A stretch of 64,000 nucleotides of DNA from Sordaria brevicollis (GCA_033439795.1 JAUTDP010000002.1:1178001-1242000), one strand, 5' to 3'; counted from the stretch's first letter, positions 48,906-61,549 are shown. The notes: a model not told the origin generated them from the letters alone. Translations and numbers: made by a program.

Positions 48906-51900
48906 GAGAAAACCTCCGCACACTCCAAACAATTCTACCTACACTCTAAGACCCACTCTGACAGGCGCTTTAACAGGCCATGGCGGGCCATAACACTCGA
49001 CATAGCAAAACCCACTTTTACCCGTAAAAATACCCCAGTATTATACATAAATCATTACGCATCATTTCAATAGCCAATACAACGTTCTAGAAAATTTCGA
49101 ACATATTCAACTTAACGCTTTTAAAAAATTTCTTAATCGCATTACTAAACAATATAACACTACTCTATAATACTACCCTATAATACTACCTTATTTTACT
49201 AGCTAAATACGCTACCCCTCTACGGTATATTATTAATTACCCTAATTACTAATTTCTATTAATATATTATTAATTATAAATACTAATTTACATTCGCTAA
49301 CGTAATAATTCTATTAATATAAACGTAATGTTCGCTAATACCGCCTCCTTCTTTCGTAAGGGTTAATATATTCCTCCCAACGATACTATCTATTCCCTTA
49401 CCCCCTAAAACGATATCGTTGTAATACATTACATTATAATAGAATTCTATCGGCAGCGCCGTTTTAATATCGTAATTTAACGTAATAATAAATACCCAAC
49501 GCGCAACGTCCTATATCCTATATATAATAAACTATATTAATATATTTACCAATACGACTATACCCCTTATAAAAATTACTATAAAAATAATCCTAATACC
49601 CAACAATTTTCGACTATTAATAAATACGCTAATAGGTATCCCTTCCGCGTAATTGTAATTAAACAAATTCGCGCGGAGTAGAAATAAGTAATTAGAATTA
49701 GTAATCCCCATTATAAAGGATATCTACCTTCGCAATACTTTAATAATTACCTATTTCTTTAAAAGAAAGTACTAATATTATACTTAGAATCGTAGAATTT
49801 TATCGAAAATCTCTTAAAGAAGAGGGAATTAACCGTATAATTAATATATATTACCGTTAAAAACCAATTTCCCAATATCCCCCTTACGTACAAGGACCTT
49901 AATAATATATATATACGGATTAAAAATACTAATCGAAAAGGTTATTACGATACTTAAAATTTTATATAGTTATTGGATTTAGACCGCGACGTTATATATA
50001 ATTATAAAAATTAATTTAATAATAAAAAGATTATACTTTCTAACGTATTTTAAATATTAAATTCCTAGCGTAAAATATAATTATATAACCCATTTATCTT
50101 CGCTATTAATACTATATACAAAACTAATAATTATTACTTCCTTATAATATAAAGAATAATTATTATATATAAAAAGACTTCTATACCTATATTTTAAACG
50201 TTATTTAATAACGAAAAGAATAAGGGTTTTATTTACCTTATTAACTAAATCCGTACGGCTATAATAATTTTTAATATTCGATAATCCTCTATTATTATTA
50301 TTAATAGGGATAATGCGCTTATCGGCGCGTTTTGAATAAGGCTACCCAATATAACCCTTTAGCAATATATTTAGTATATTAATTATAATATTATTAAAAA
50401 TATTAAAAAACTCTAAAAACGCCCCCCTATCGAAGAAAATAGTAAAAATAAAGAGGAGGATAGTAACCGTTCTATTAATCGCTCTATTTCGTTAAGAAAT
50501 AGGGATTCGAATAATAATAATAAAGATAATACTAACGACGACGAAATCGATTAGCCAAATAATAATAATAAAGAAAGGGAATTTAACGAAAGCGATTTAA
50601 TATTTAATAAAAATAACGAAATTAACCGCTAATACCTTATTCGTTTATATAAAAGGGTTTATACCGCTATAAAGATTAAAATTAACCTCCCTACTATCCT
50701 TCGTAAAGTCGCTAATATATAATTTACACTATTTTTTATATAGTAATATATAATTTATTCCCTTAACGTTAATACCTTCGATAAAGTATAAGTACATTTT
50801 AAATAGTAATTTAAAGGACCCTAAAAAATTATTATTATTTACTTCGAAAAAGAATTCTTCCCTATTAAAAAAAATTAAACTACTTATTATATTAATAAAA
50901 ACTTCAATTATAATCAAATTATTACGTCGCCTAACGAATTTAATAATTTATCCGTTAAATCGTATAGACTTTTTAATCGTAATAATTTTACCAATATATT
51001 CGAAATTTCTTCTTAATATATCGTTACCCATTATAATTAATATAAAAAAAAATATATTAAATCCGCCTCGAAAATACGTATATTATAAATTAATTATAAA
51101 TAATTAAATTCCTCCCCGTTAATAATTACTTTATAAACGCTCAATTTATTAAAATGCAAATACTATAAAGTATTATTAATACTAACGGGTAAAAGAAGGG
51201 GGATTCTATACTAAAGTAAACTATTACCCCTATATTCTAATCGGTTTAAGAAATAATATAATTTACTTTACGCGTATAAAATAGAAGTACGTTTATAAAT
51301 AAATGAAATTACGCTTATTAATAAAGATATATATTACCCCTTTTAATTTTTATATCAATTTCGAATAAATTGTACAATTTATCTCTCCTAATAAAATCCT
51401 ATATTAATTCCCTATATAGGATATAGTCGATACCTACTTCTAAATCTAACCCGTAGCTAAAAGTATACCTAAAGGTCGCCTACGTAATACTAATAGACCT
51501 TTTAGCTACGAACCGATTATAATACAATTTCCTTAAAATATTCTTCTAACCGTTTAAATTAATTAAAATACTCTTTAAACTATTTAAATTACTTAAACTA
51601 CTTAAATTACCCAAACTATTTAAAATAGTTAGCGTAATTAGTGTAATTAATATATTTCTTAAAGTACTTCCTATTATTCCCTTTAAAATAAGTTTAAAGA
51701 GCCTCCTTAATACGGTCGAATTACTAAAGCTACTATATATATTCGTACCTAATAAACTTAAACTACTTAAAATAATTAATTTAATTAATTTAATTAGCCC
51801 AATTAAGTTTAATTATATATTAAACCGTTTAATCCCCGCAATAAATCGAAAAATACGGCTCCTATTCTAATATCTATTTACTACTACTATTCCTAATAGG

Positions 51901-53100
51901 AATTTATTAATCCCAATTTCGAGGTTTTAAATACCGAAGATATTATAATAAATACTATTATAAAATAATCGGGTAAAAAGAATAGGAAATAAATAAAGCA
52001 AAAAAAAAGGAAGGAAGAAGGGGGGGAAAAAAATAATAATAATATATAAAATATTATTTTTATACGCATTAACTTAATATAGAACCCCCCTACCTTTATT
52101 TAATTGTAAGTTAAAACCGAATCCCTTAACCTACTTTCGAACCTACCTAACCTAATTCGACTACCCTCTCCCTCCCTAATTCGATTACCTTTATTATCGT
52201 TTATCCCCCCTCCTACGAACCCCCTCCTATTAATAAAATTCGAATCGGTAATACAATTCTAATATAATTACTTCGGGTTTAACGTCTCCTATTATATTAT
52301 TAACGACCAATTTAATAAGAACGACTTTTACCTAAATATAAAGAAGGACGAATATAAACCTAAATTACTTATAAAAGAGGAATAATAAATTAAATTATAA
52401 TTAAAGGAAGAGATTTATTAGTAAGTAATTAAATAAGTATATAAAGACCCGTTTATTAATAATTTTATTTATAGCGAACTACCTTATAATATACTATTTA
52501 AAGAGGATAGCCGCTTAGTACAATAGTATAAAACGCGTTATAGGCCTTATAAATAGCTTATTATCAAATAAGAATTTAACCCTCCTTTACCCTATATTAT
52601 TAAAGGGAATATATTAAAATTCCTTAATAATAAAACTAATTACATTACGGTAATTAATTATAATTAAATAAACCGTCGCGATCGTCGTAAGAGGAGGAGG
52701 TATAAAACTCTCGGATAAGATTTAAAAGGTATTATATAAAAGGAGAGGGATGTATTAAGAAACGCGCCAAATAATAAAGACCTATAATAGATCTAACTAT
52801 ATTTACCAAAAAATAAATTAAATCCCATCCCACTTAATAAATAGAAATTTTAATATAAATAAATAATAAATAAAAGAAGAGGTTTTTAAAATTCAAAACG
52901 GCATATATAGCGGGTGAATATAATTATAAATATTACAATTCCATATTACAATACTATAGAATTATTACGAACTTATAGGGATAATAAATAATATAAGAAA
53001 ACCCGATTTTACTATATAAAACTACCAAATTTACATATCAACTGTCATTATGGGTCTTAGAGTGCACATAAAATTCCTTAGTGTGTGCGGAGGTTTTCTC
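48906..53100 (+). mobile_element. Mutator-like transposon (MULE), 4.2 kb, RIPped
   Basis: The terminal inverted repeats are about 59 bp (48906-48964 and 53042-53100); they start GAGAAAACCTCCGCACAC and share CTCTAAGACCCA near their inner end. A MULE transposase core is readable on the plus strand. The left flank CTAATTAA (48898-48905) matches CTGATTAA at 53863-53870, beyond the fold-back element that was inserted exactly at the right end; the one difference (TG/TA) is RIP-type. About 170 bases at the left edge are not RIPped. A minisatellite of about 11 bp (AAACTAxTTAA type) lies at 51576-51625. Confidence 0.85.
49870..50420 (+). pseudogene. MULE transposase core (decayed)
   Basis: The plus frame reads FAINTIYKTNNYYFLII near 50090-50145, NRDNALIGAL near 50309-50340, and YINYNIIKNIKKL near 50370-50410. 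The MULE transposase domain has the corresponding order: D-x-TYKTN, TDRD-x-AL, then C-x-WH-x-x-x-N. Asp appears as Asn and His as Tyr, as RIP would produce. This identifies the superfamily although terminal sequence alone did not. Confidence 0.78.
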
Positions 53101-53139
53101 TAGTCTCTTCCACAGAACCTCCGTCTACGGCGCTCAGCG

Positions 53140-53163
53140 GACCCACCCCACAAAATGTGGGTC
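53140..53163. repeat. GACCCAC...GTGGGTC hairpin
   Basis: The 7-bp stem (53140-53146 with 53157-53163) has a 10-base loop, CCCACAAAAT. It lies near the left end of the fold-back element; GACCCAC occurs complemented near the right end. Confidence 0.6.
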
Positions 53164-53476
53164 TCCTCTCCTCGAATTTTAGTGAAAGGAGGTCTATTAC
53201 CATTTTGCGCAAAATGGCCGTCGGCTGCAAAATCCCCATATAAATTTTCAACTCTTATTAAAGGTTTTTTATTAATAATTAAATAACGAAAAATAATAGA
53301 ATAAAGATAAAATACAGCGGAAGATGGTCTTTTTAAGGCCGTTTTATAGAAGATTTTTTTAAGGCGCTCGGACCACTCTTTTATATAAATTTAACCTTAA
53401 AGATATTCTTTCGTCGGCTATCAAACTTTTAGAATTTGAGACACTCTAAATTATTTATATGAATATAATCATTATA

Positions 53477-53706
53477 GTTACAAAAAGTATATTACGAGGA
53501 TGGTCTCAACGAGACGGTTTCAACGGTACTACTTTTGAAGTGCACGGACCACTCATTGAGGTAATGCAACTTCGAAGGGGTTAATAATCTTTTTTCCTTC
53601 TCCCTATTTAACGTTGCATTACCTCGAAGAGTGGTCCGTACACTTTAAAAGTAGTACCGTTGAAACCGCCTCGTTGAGACCATCCTCGTGATATACTTTT
53701 TGTAAC
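53477..53706. repeat. Long hairpin: 94-bp arms, 42-bp loop
   Basis: The left arm 53477-53570 (starting GTTACAAAAAGTATATTACG) is complementary to the right arm 53613-53706 at about 87 of 94 positions. Most mismatches are C/T or G/A transitions. The loop is 53571-53612. A transcript through it would form a long double strand. Smaller related motifs (GATGGTCTTTTT, CGGACCACTC) lie just to the left at 53323-53384. Confidence 0.93.
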
Positions 53707-53870
53707 TCTACAATTTTTTCTTATTTAAATATTCAATATTTTGTCTTTTGCCCCTATTTTCGACGGCCATTTTGCACAAAACGCGCTCAGACCTGCTACC
53801 GCAGAAAAGGGGGGGTGGGGTTCGGAGGTTAGTGGGTCTGAGAACTGAGACTAGGTTTTCTCCTGATTAA

Positions 53871-54132
53871 TAGATATTATGCGAAGTAGTTATTTCACCC
53901 GAATCCGGAGAGAAGAGATAAATCTTGTACAGATCAGGCACTCCCCCCCGCTGGTTGAACACTCTTGCTTTACATTTTGGAATTACTGCAGCCATCTCAT
54001 TATCTAATCAAGTAAAAAATCCCACCAGGCGCTCAAAGTTACCGCACCCACATATCCCTCTGCTCATTGACAGCTTCATCATCACCTGCCCGGTGCCGTC
54101 ACTCGGGAACCCATAAGCCAATACTTGGAATC
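53871..54132. other. Intergenic: upstream region of gene 5
   Basis: GC-balanced, CA/CT-rich towards 54132 (CACCCACATATCCCTC), a plausible leader for gene 5. An in-frame ATG at 54067 would add 22 residues. I consider it leader sequence, because ATG 54133 (ATCATGTCCGAC) has the same context as gene 3. Confidence 0.45.
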
Positions 54133-54606
54133 ATGTCCGACTCCTCTAACCTCTCCGCACCACCCCCAGATTCATTAGAGCCAACCACATCCTCCTCTTC
54201 CAGCAATGACACCCCCAGCTCAGGCCGGAGATCCTCACGCCCACCATCTTGGACACAACTTTCCAACATGAACCAGCACTCGGGACGCCTGGACAAACTC
54301 CGCAACGATGTGGACAGCAGCAACTGGCCTCCCGAAGCCAAGCTGGTCTTACAGGTCGCAATCGAAGTGCACGAGAAGCAGCAGTCGCGCCGCAGAAGCC
54401 TTCGAACCAACGGGGCAAGCTCTCAGGGGCAGGATGGCAAGTTCACCGCCGAAAGTTTTGACTTTGAAGAAGTGGAACGGCGGATCGAGCGGGATGAAGA
54501 GTTTTACAAGTTCCTTGAGGCGGTAAGGAAAAGAACCAGCGCGTTGTTGAAAGGTGCAGCGAGGGAAAGGGCTAAGTCTGTCGGTTCGGAAGGGTACAAG
54601 GTATAA
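54133..54606 (+). CDS. Gene 5: unknown Ser-rich helical protein, 157 aa
   Basis: The start is ATG 54133 and the stop TAA at 54604-54606. Residues 1-45 are low complexity with runs of Ser, Pro and Thr (SSSSSND, SGRRSSRPPS). Residues 48-95 are predicted helical (RLDKLRNDV, then AKLVLQVAIEVHEKQQ) and end in a basic stretch (QSRRRSLR). The last third is a charged helix (FEEVERRIERDEEFYKFLEAV) with a basic tail. No signal peptide, membrane segment or known motif. The gene is un-RIPped although it lies 270 bases from the MULE/fold-back pair and 237 bases from the next LTR element. The layout (disordered N-terminus, helical C-terminus) parallels genes 1, 2 and 4. Function unknown. Confidence 0.8.
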   Translation: MSDSSNLSAPPPDSLEPTTSSSSSNDTPSSGRRSSRPPSWTQLSNMNQHSGRLDKLRNDVDSSNWPPEAKLVLQVAIEVHEKQQSRRRSLRTNGASSQGQDGKFTAESFDFEEVERRIERDEEFYKFLEAVRKRTSALLKGAARERAKSVGSEGYKV

Positions 54607-54843
54607 AATATGGATGTAGATAGGACTAGACTGGAACTCAAAACGTCTCTTCTGAGAGAGGCCTTTGGTGTGAAGAATTAGGTCTATGCTTAAATGAGGA
54701 TACCCAGGGGTTCGTCGTCAACATTTCACGTCTATTACCCTTACAGGAGTCGGATCGCGGATGGACGGAAGTAAGGTGTGAGGAATTGCAGCAGATGGGT
54801 AGACTCACCAAGAGTGATAGAAGAAGTGTACTAGATAGATCAG
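54607..54843. other. 3' flank of gene 5
   Basis: Short GC-balanced stretch between gene 5 and the next LTR, presumably its 3' UTR. Nothing else seen. Confidence 0.5.
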
Positions 54844-55200
54844 TGTTACGATCCAATCATATAGTATAAGTTCTATAGCCAATTAGAAGAAGGCCGCAAG
54901 ACGGCGCCGCCGGAGCGGCGCAATAATACGGCCCGCGCTAAAGACCTAATATATAAGAAGGCCTCCCGGCCTTCGATATATAGGCTTTTCAATAAATAAT
55001 AGCTTTTATAATCGATTAATACCTTTTGGCTACTATTACTATTATTCTATTATTCTATCCCAACGATATACTCCTATATTTATAACGGTTCGTTATATAT
55101 TGCTTACTCTTCAATTTATATATTAATATTCTAAAATTTACTATTATACCCAAAGTTTCTAAATCTTTCAAATTTCTTTAACCTACCGTTAATTTAATAC
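54844..55200 (+). mobile_element. LTR element E, 5' LTR and leader (interrupted by Gypsy D)
   Basis: The LTR starts TGTTACGATCCAATCA at 54844 and probably ends near CCCAACGATA (about 55070). A leader follows up to the insertion of Gypsy D at 55200/62652. The LTR contains strong GC hairpins (GGCGCCGCCGGAGCGGCGC around 54915; AAGGCCTCCCGGCCTT at 54959-54974) and an AATATATAAG TATA-like box. It is hardly RIPped. The 3' LTR lies outside the window, so the boundaries rest on one copy. Confidence 0.65.
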
Positions 55201-55451
55201 TGTCATGGGGCTGATGCCCGTGGCTGAGTTTAACTGGCACTGCCAGTCGTGCCGCCAGACGGTCCGCCAATCGGGCCGCCAATCGCAGTCCTTACCGCCA
55301 CAGCAAATAGAGTAGCCCGTACCCAATCTTCAAAAGGATAGTTAGCCAATGCCGCCTAGGGGGCGCCTCCCTTCCTCCCTTTTCCTCTTCGTAAAACCTT
55401 ATCGATTCGTTAAGACCTAATATTTATACCAATTATACTATACCCCTTATA
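55201..55451 (+). repeat. 5' LTR of Gypsy D (251 bp)
   Basis: The outer edge TGTCATGGGGCTGATGCCCG is intact; the inner end (ACCAATTATACTATACCCCT) is RIPped. Confidence 0.93.
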
Positions 55452-57768
55452 TTAGGTTCTACCATTTAAAAAGCGGATAAAAGAAGTAAATTTAATAAAC
55501 GGATAATAATTTTATAAACGGAAGACCAATAGCTTTGAACGCGGCATTGCGGTATTTTCAATATTATAATCGGATTTAATAATATAAATATTAATAATAT
55601 AAAGGAATTTTACAATTCCTAAAATAATATATTAAATAATAGTAATAATAGTAAAAGCCTAATTAAAAATTTAATTAAAACCTTCAAAAGTAGCACGACC
55701 TTTAAAAATTATATTAAATCCTTTTTATTTAATATTACCCCTATTTCTAATACCCTTACCCCCTATTTAAATTTCGGAATTATTAAATATTCCGTTCGTA
55801 AAAAGAAATTTCCTTCTAAAACCCTAATTAATAATAATTCCAACAATAATACGAATTTAATTCCCCATTATAAAAAATAATTAGAATTCCTTAAATAGGA
55901 CGGCTAATTTTATACTTTCGGTTTCTTTTTTAATAAATTCGTTATAATATATAATAGCGATATTAAATAAGGATTTCGCAATAACCCGAATACCGTTTAA
56001 TACGAAATTATTAATACGCTTCCTATTAAATATAATTAATAATTAAAGGGATTTTAAACCGCTATAATTATATATAGTAAAAAAGATTTAATTAAATTCT
56101 TCGAATAAATTCGTACGATCTTCAGTTCTTATTAAAATTAAAAAGCGGCCTTCGATAAATTCGCCTATATACGTTAAAAAGATAGCGAATTATTCGTTAC
56201 CTTCTTAGCTAATTTTAATAACAAAATATTTAAAATAAGCGGTTATTTATAGGAAAATCCCACTAAATTAAACTATTTCTATTACACTCTTAATAAAAAA
56301 TAATACAATAAAATATTTATAATTACTTTCTTTAATAATTATTACGAATATTTTAAATAATTTTAATATTATATATTTAAATACGAATAAATAATAAAAT
56401 TCAAAAAAAATTATTATTAATATTAATATAATTAAAAAGGTAAAATTAAAAGTAATAAACTTTATATCCCCGGCGCTATTTCTATTAATTATTCTATTAT
56501 TTTTTATACCCTACGTATTGCGCCCTATTTTATTTTTATAATTTTTATTTAATATTTAATTAACGTAAATAGAAATATTATTATAAATATTATATATATA
56601 ACCTATAATCGAAATAGACGAAGTCGAAGCGGCTTTAACGTAAACGCTTCTACTTCCGCTTCTATTAAACGTATTAAATAAATATCGGATAAGGAGTATT
56701 AACGTTATAAAAATAATAATTTATATATATATTATAACGCTTTTAAATATTACATTTTAATTTATCTATACTAATTAGCCATTCCCCCTTCCTTTAATAG
56801 AATACGTATTTAAATTACCGTTACCGAAATCCTTCCGCTCTTAAAAAACGATAACGATAACGAAGCCTATAATTCCGCCCCCGAATAATAAGTAAAAGTT
56901 TAATTTTAGTATAAAATCGGGCCCCGGAATTAGAAATAAAAATATTAAATAAAATAGAGGATTTTAAATTAAAAATAGAAGTAGAACTTATTTTAATTCT
57001 ATTTATTATTAATAATTATAATTTATTCTATATCTTCGTTAATAAAGGTTATTAATATTATATTATAATTAATAAAAAAATTATTAAAGAATTTTAAATT
57101 TTAATTATCCTTATTTTACTTTATATTATAAAAAGAGCGTTTATTATTATAGAAGGAGTTTTTATCTAAAGTATAATCCAATTTTTAACCGAAGTAAATA
57201 ATTATATTTATTCTATTTGCGTTTATATTATTCTATTATTCGAATTCTTTATTATATTAAGTAAACTTTAATTTAAAATTATATAAATATATTTTATCCT
57301 TTATAAGAAGCATTTATTTATAAGCGTTATTAATTATTAAATTCTTTACGTTAATAGAGAATAAGTATTTAATATACCGCTTATCGCCGATTTAAAGTCT
57401 ACTATATATATTTTAACTATTATTTTTATAAGTTACGTACGTAAATTGAAAAAAGAATTCGGTAATCGAATAATTGAAAAAATTATTTTCGTAATTAATT
57501 TAAAGGACGTCGAAAAAGCGTTAAAATTAAAGAAAGTATATACCAAAATAGAATTAAAGGCGAAAATCCTTAAAAAATATTATAATTTAATATTATTTTA
57601 AATAAAGGAGAACGTTAATAAATTAAACCTTTATTATTTTAATATAAATTATAAAATTGTAATTAAAAAGGATAAAGACGGTAAAGAATTCTTTATCTTA
57701 TTTAGATTATTTTATAGTATAATAAAAGAAGAGTTTTTAATTTTTAAAAAAACGTTAAAGGATTTATT

Positions 57769-58183
57769 AAATAAGGGGTTTATCCGAATTAATAATTTAG
57801 AAGCGGGGGCCTTAATTTTATTTATATATAAATCCGGAAGTAAATTCCGCTTTTATTATAATTACTATATATTTAACGCTATTACGAAAGCGGATTATTA
57901 TTTATTATTATTAATTAAAAATACGTTCTATACTTTAAAAGGAATAAAATAATATATTAAAGTAAATATTATATAAATTTTCTATAAAATTCGTATAATA
58001 GAAAGAAAGGAGGGGAAAATAATATTTCGGACGCGGTATAGGTTATTCGAATAATTAATTATATTATTTAAGTTAAATAATACGCCGGTTATATTTTAAT
58101 AGTATATTAATTATATCCTTTATAATTATTTAAATACGTTTTATACCGCTTATATAAACAATATATTTATTTATTCCTCTAAT
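57769..58183 (+). pseudogene. Gypsy D reverse transcriptase core (decayed)
   Basis: The plus frame reads GFIRINNLEAGALILFIYK, then KFRFYYNYYIFNAITKADYYL; about 75 codons on comes AYINNIFIYSSN (58148-58183). This is the chromoviral order GFIRxSxSxAxxPVLFVxK...LRxCxDYRxLNxIT...YxDDIxIYS, with Asp to Asn and Cys to Tyr changes. Confidence 0.87.
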
Positions 58184-60489
58184 TCCTTAAAAGATTATAA
58201 ATAAAAAATACATTTAATTTTTATTAAATTATTAAAAGCTAACTTCTATTTAAATTTAAATAAATACGAATTCGATATAAAGAAAGTAAAATATTTAAAT
58301 TTTATTATTTATACTAGCGTTAGCGTATAAATTAACCCCGAAAAAATTAAGGCGATTTTAAATTAATTTCCCCCTACCTTTTAAAAAGGTATATAAAATT
58401 TTTTAAAATTTATTAATTATTATTATATATTTATTCTTTAATTTTTAAAAGTAATTACCCCCTTATTAAAATTAATTAATAAAAGGGTTACTTTTAAATA
58501 AATTAAAAAGTATAAAAACGTTTTTTAATTTTTAAAAACTTTATTTACGAAAGCTCTAATCCTAATAGAATTTAACCCGGATAAAAAAACGTTTTTAAAA
58601 ACGGATTATAATAAATTTACTTTAAATAGAATTATTTCTTAAAAGGTAAATAAAAATAGTAAAAATATAGTTCGTAAAATTATAGGTTTTTATTCCCGGA
58701 AATTTAATTTTGCCGAATAAAATTACCCTATTTATAATAAAAAAATATTTATTATTATTAATTATTTAAAATAATAATCGGCGGAATTATAAAATTATAA
58801 ATTATTTACTATTTTAATAAATTATTAAAATTTTAAATATTTTATAAAATTAAAAAGATTTTCGGAATAATAGGCGTAGTAAACGGAATACTTCTCCTAA
58901 TTTAATTTTCAAATCGAATATAAGCCTAATAAAAATAAAATAATCTTTAACGCCTTCTTTCGACGAAATTAAAATATATTTACGGATTAAAACTACAAAG
59001 CGTAAAATATTTAAATAATATTAAATTCCGTTTTTAAAAATTATATTCTACTTTATATTTTAACGGCCTAAGTAGTCCGTTTAAGGAGGGAAGGTATAAA
59101 TATATTTGAAAATTTAAATTTATAATAATTTTAATTATAGACGGAATTTTATAATTCTTTATACTAATAAATAAAGGAAGTTATTTTTTATAACGACTAT
59201 TATTTCGACCCGTCTTTAAAATTTAAAATCTAAATCGCAAATTGCTTTATTAATTCCTTTAACCGCCTTCGTTATTAAGACCGTCTTTAAATATTAAGAG
59301 CCCCTATATATACCGAATTCGAATTAATTATATTATTTAATATTAATTAACGTTTTAATATCCTTCGTACTATTTTAATTTAAATTATTTATAATTCGTA
59401 TATATTGGGATATTCTAATAGAGAAAGTATTATTATAATATTCTTTTAGTACTTTTATTAGCCTCTCTTTAATTTTTATATTTAGTAATTCTTCCGCAAT
59501 TATTATATTTATAATTTTACAAAAATTTAGAAAGAATAGAAGAAAGGCCTTTTACGTTTATTATTAATTTTAGAATAATTTAATAAAAATATATAAATAA
59601 ATTTTATTATTAATCTTTTAAAGTTTAAAAATAATATTTATCTTTAAATTATAAAGAATAGATTTAGTAAAACCGTATTCTTTAAATTTATACCCTTTAT
59701 AAAAATTGAATTCTATATTAAACGTTTCCTTTAGTATTTTATTCGTTATTATAGTTTTTTAAAATTTATTATTAATAATTATAATTTTAATTAAATTAAC
59801 CGCTTTTGGGCTAAATTGTCCGAACTCCTAAATATTAAATATTTATTTAATATTATTTATTATTTATAAATTAATAGAGGCCTAGAGTATATAAATTAAA
59901 AAATTTACACTTATTTACGTATAATCGTTAATTATATTTAAAATAATTAGAATAAATAATACCTTATAATATAATTGGTTATTAATAACCGAATTAATAC
60001 TTCGATAAATATATTTCTATTCTTCGCCACTTATAAGTTCGACCCCGAATTCCCAATTTTTATAATCGAAAACCCCTTTAATCGTTAACCTTTACCCTTA
60101 TCCTCTAAAAAACGGGCTTAAAAATTCGTTAAAAAGTTATAATAAATTATAAATTTATATTAAATTATTATAACGGCCGTTATTTAAAAGTGAAAGAAAT
60201 TCGCTAATTGTAATTAATAATTTACGGAATATTTTGTAATCGGGGATAAAGTTTAGTTTAATTTTAAAAATTATATTACCGACCGTTTAAAGAAGAAATT
60301 CGATTAATTTTATACGAAATATACCGTTTCGAAGGTATTATTTCTCTATATAATTAAATTATCTAGGCTTCCCTATATTATTTATAATATTTTTTACGTC
60401 GATTTCCTACGTAGAATTATTAATAACCCTTTCTTTAAATAAAAATTTATCGACGAATAGCCCCCGATTATTAAAATTGAAGGAGAATC

Positions 60490-60640
60490 GGAATATTAAA
60501 TAGAAGAGATTTTCTATATTAATATTATTAAAAGGAAAAAAGGTTTAGTAAAAAAGGTTTTAATTAAGTAAAAAGGATATTATAATTTAATATAAGAGCC
60601 TTTAAAAAATTTTAAAAATATTATCGCCCTAAATGAATTT
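60490..60640 (+). pseudogene. Gypsy D chromodomain (decayed)
   Basis: The plus frame reads IEEIFYINIIKRKKG, then KKVLIK-stop-KGYYNLI-stop-EPLKNFKNI. It matches the chromodomain pattern VEEILD...YLVKWKGY...TWEPLENL with both Trp codons now stops. Confidence 0.83.
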
Positions 60641-60827
60641 AAAATTTAATATAATTTAATAATAGATAATAACGGCCTAATTAATTAATATATTAAGAAA
60701 TTCCTATAAAAGGCTATAAATAGGGCGAAATATATTATAAATAGAGTAAGGGATTTTCAAATATAAATTAAAATAAATAATAAATTAATTAAAGTAAAGC
60801 TTTAGTAAAATTAATAATTAGTTTAAT

Positions 60828-61475
60828 TTAAATATTTTTTATTAAATTATTTTTTATTATTTCCGATATAAATTCCCCGATAACGGTTTCTTCTTCTTCC
60901 TCTTTATAATCGGATATATAAGTATTAACGAAATTATAAACGTTTAAAAGCTTATAAGTATAATAGTAGAAAATAGGAAGCGTAGGACGGTAATTCTTTA
61001 GGCGCAAAAACCTAGCGGTAATAAAAAAAAAAAAGAATAAAGGGCGAATATTATATTCGGGGCGGATACTTAAAAGGAAATATTATATTTCCTATTATTT
61101 AAATTTATTACATTATTTCTTATTATTTCCTTCGACCTCCTTTCCCTTTTTTTTCTTCTTTACCGATAGGGGTTGCGTAATAACGGCTTCCTTAATAGCG
61201 GCGGTAATAGCAACGGTAATAATAGCGGTAGTAATATCGGTAGTAATAATATTAACATTAGCGGCGATATAAGCGTTATAATTTTTAATTAAGCGGTTGA
61301 ATTTTACGCGTTAATTACCTATTTACTTTACTTTCTTTATATTAATTATTAAATTAAATAATTATTCCCCAAAATTTTCGAATTTACGGATTCGCTCTTT
61401 AAAAGCCTAAATTTCCGTAATATTAACCGAACCGTCGGTAATTTTAATAAAAGAAGAAGGTTCCGTAAAAAGCAT
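60828..61475 (-). pseudogene. Antisense ORF b in Gypsy D (216 codons, RIP stops)
   Basis: On the minus strand an ATG at 61475 opens a frame to about 60828. Apart from about 8 TAA/TAG it is open for 216 codons; it has no TGA. It reads MLFTEPSSFIKITDGSVNI, then FKERIRKFENFGE, a Thr/Ala/Ile-rich middle, a Lys-rich block (SVKKKKKGKEV), and an acidic stretch (SDYKEEEETVIGEF). The frame runs through a poly-T tract without a shift. This pattern suggests a former protein-coding gene opposite to pol. I do not recognise the product; it may be an accessory gene of the element or captured host sequence. Confidence 0.6.
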
Positions 61476-61549
61476 TTTAATAGTAATTTAATTAATAAAA
61501 CCGTTAAATAATATTAATAATTTAAAGAATTACTAAGAAAAAAAGAAAA

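Larger units (their letters stand above)
53101..53853. mobile_element. 753-bp fold-back element inserted in the MULE end
   Basis: The 9 bases GGTTTTCTC occur immediately before (53092-53100) and at the end (53854-53862), a MULE-type 9-bp duplication. The element itself starts TAGTCTC and ends GAGACTA, and both sides then carry ACCTCCG (complemented on the right). Inside are further inverted repeats: CAAAATGGCCGTCG (53211-53224) with CGACGGCCATTTTG (53760-53773), and the long hairpin at 53477-53706. No coding frame. The outer parts keep CA/TG; the arms differ mainly by transitions. Confidence 0.78.

Noticed and set aside
53101..53110. MULE ending at 53100 with TSD directly beside it
   Set aside because: The bases TAGTCTCTT do not match the left flank; the matching TSD is found only after the second GGTTTTCTC at 53863.
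54844..55070. Copia-type LTR
   Set aside because: TGTTACGATCC looked Copia-like, but the gag that follows after Gypsy D resembles Ty3/Gypsy gag; class left as LTR element, probably Gypsy.
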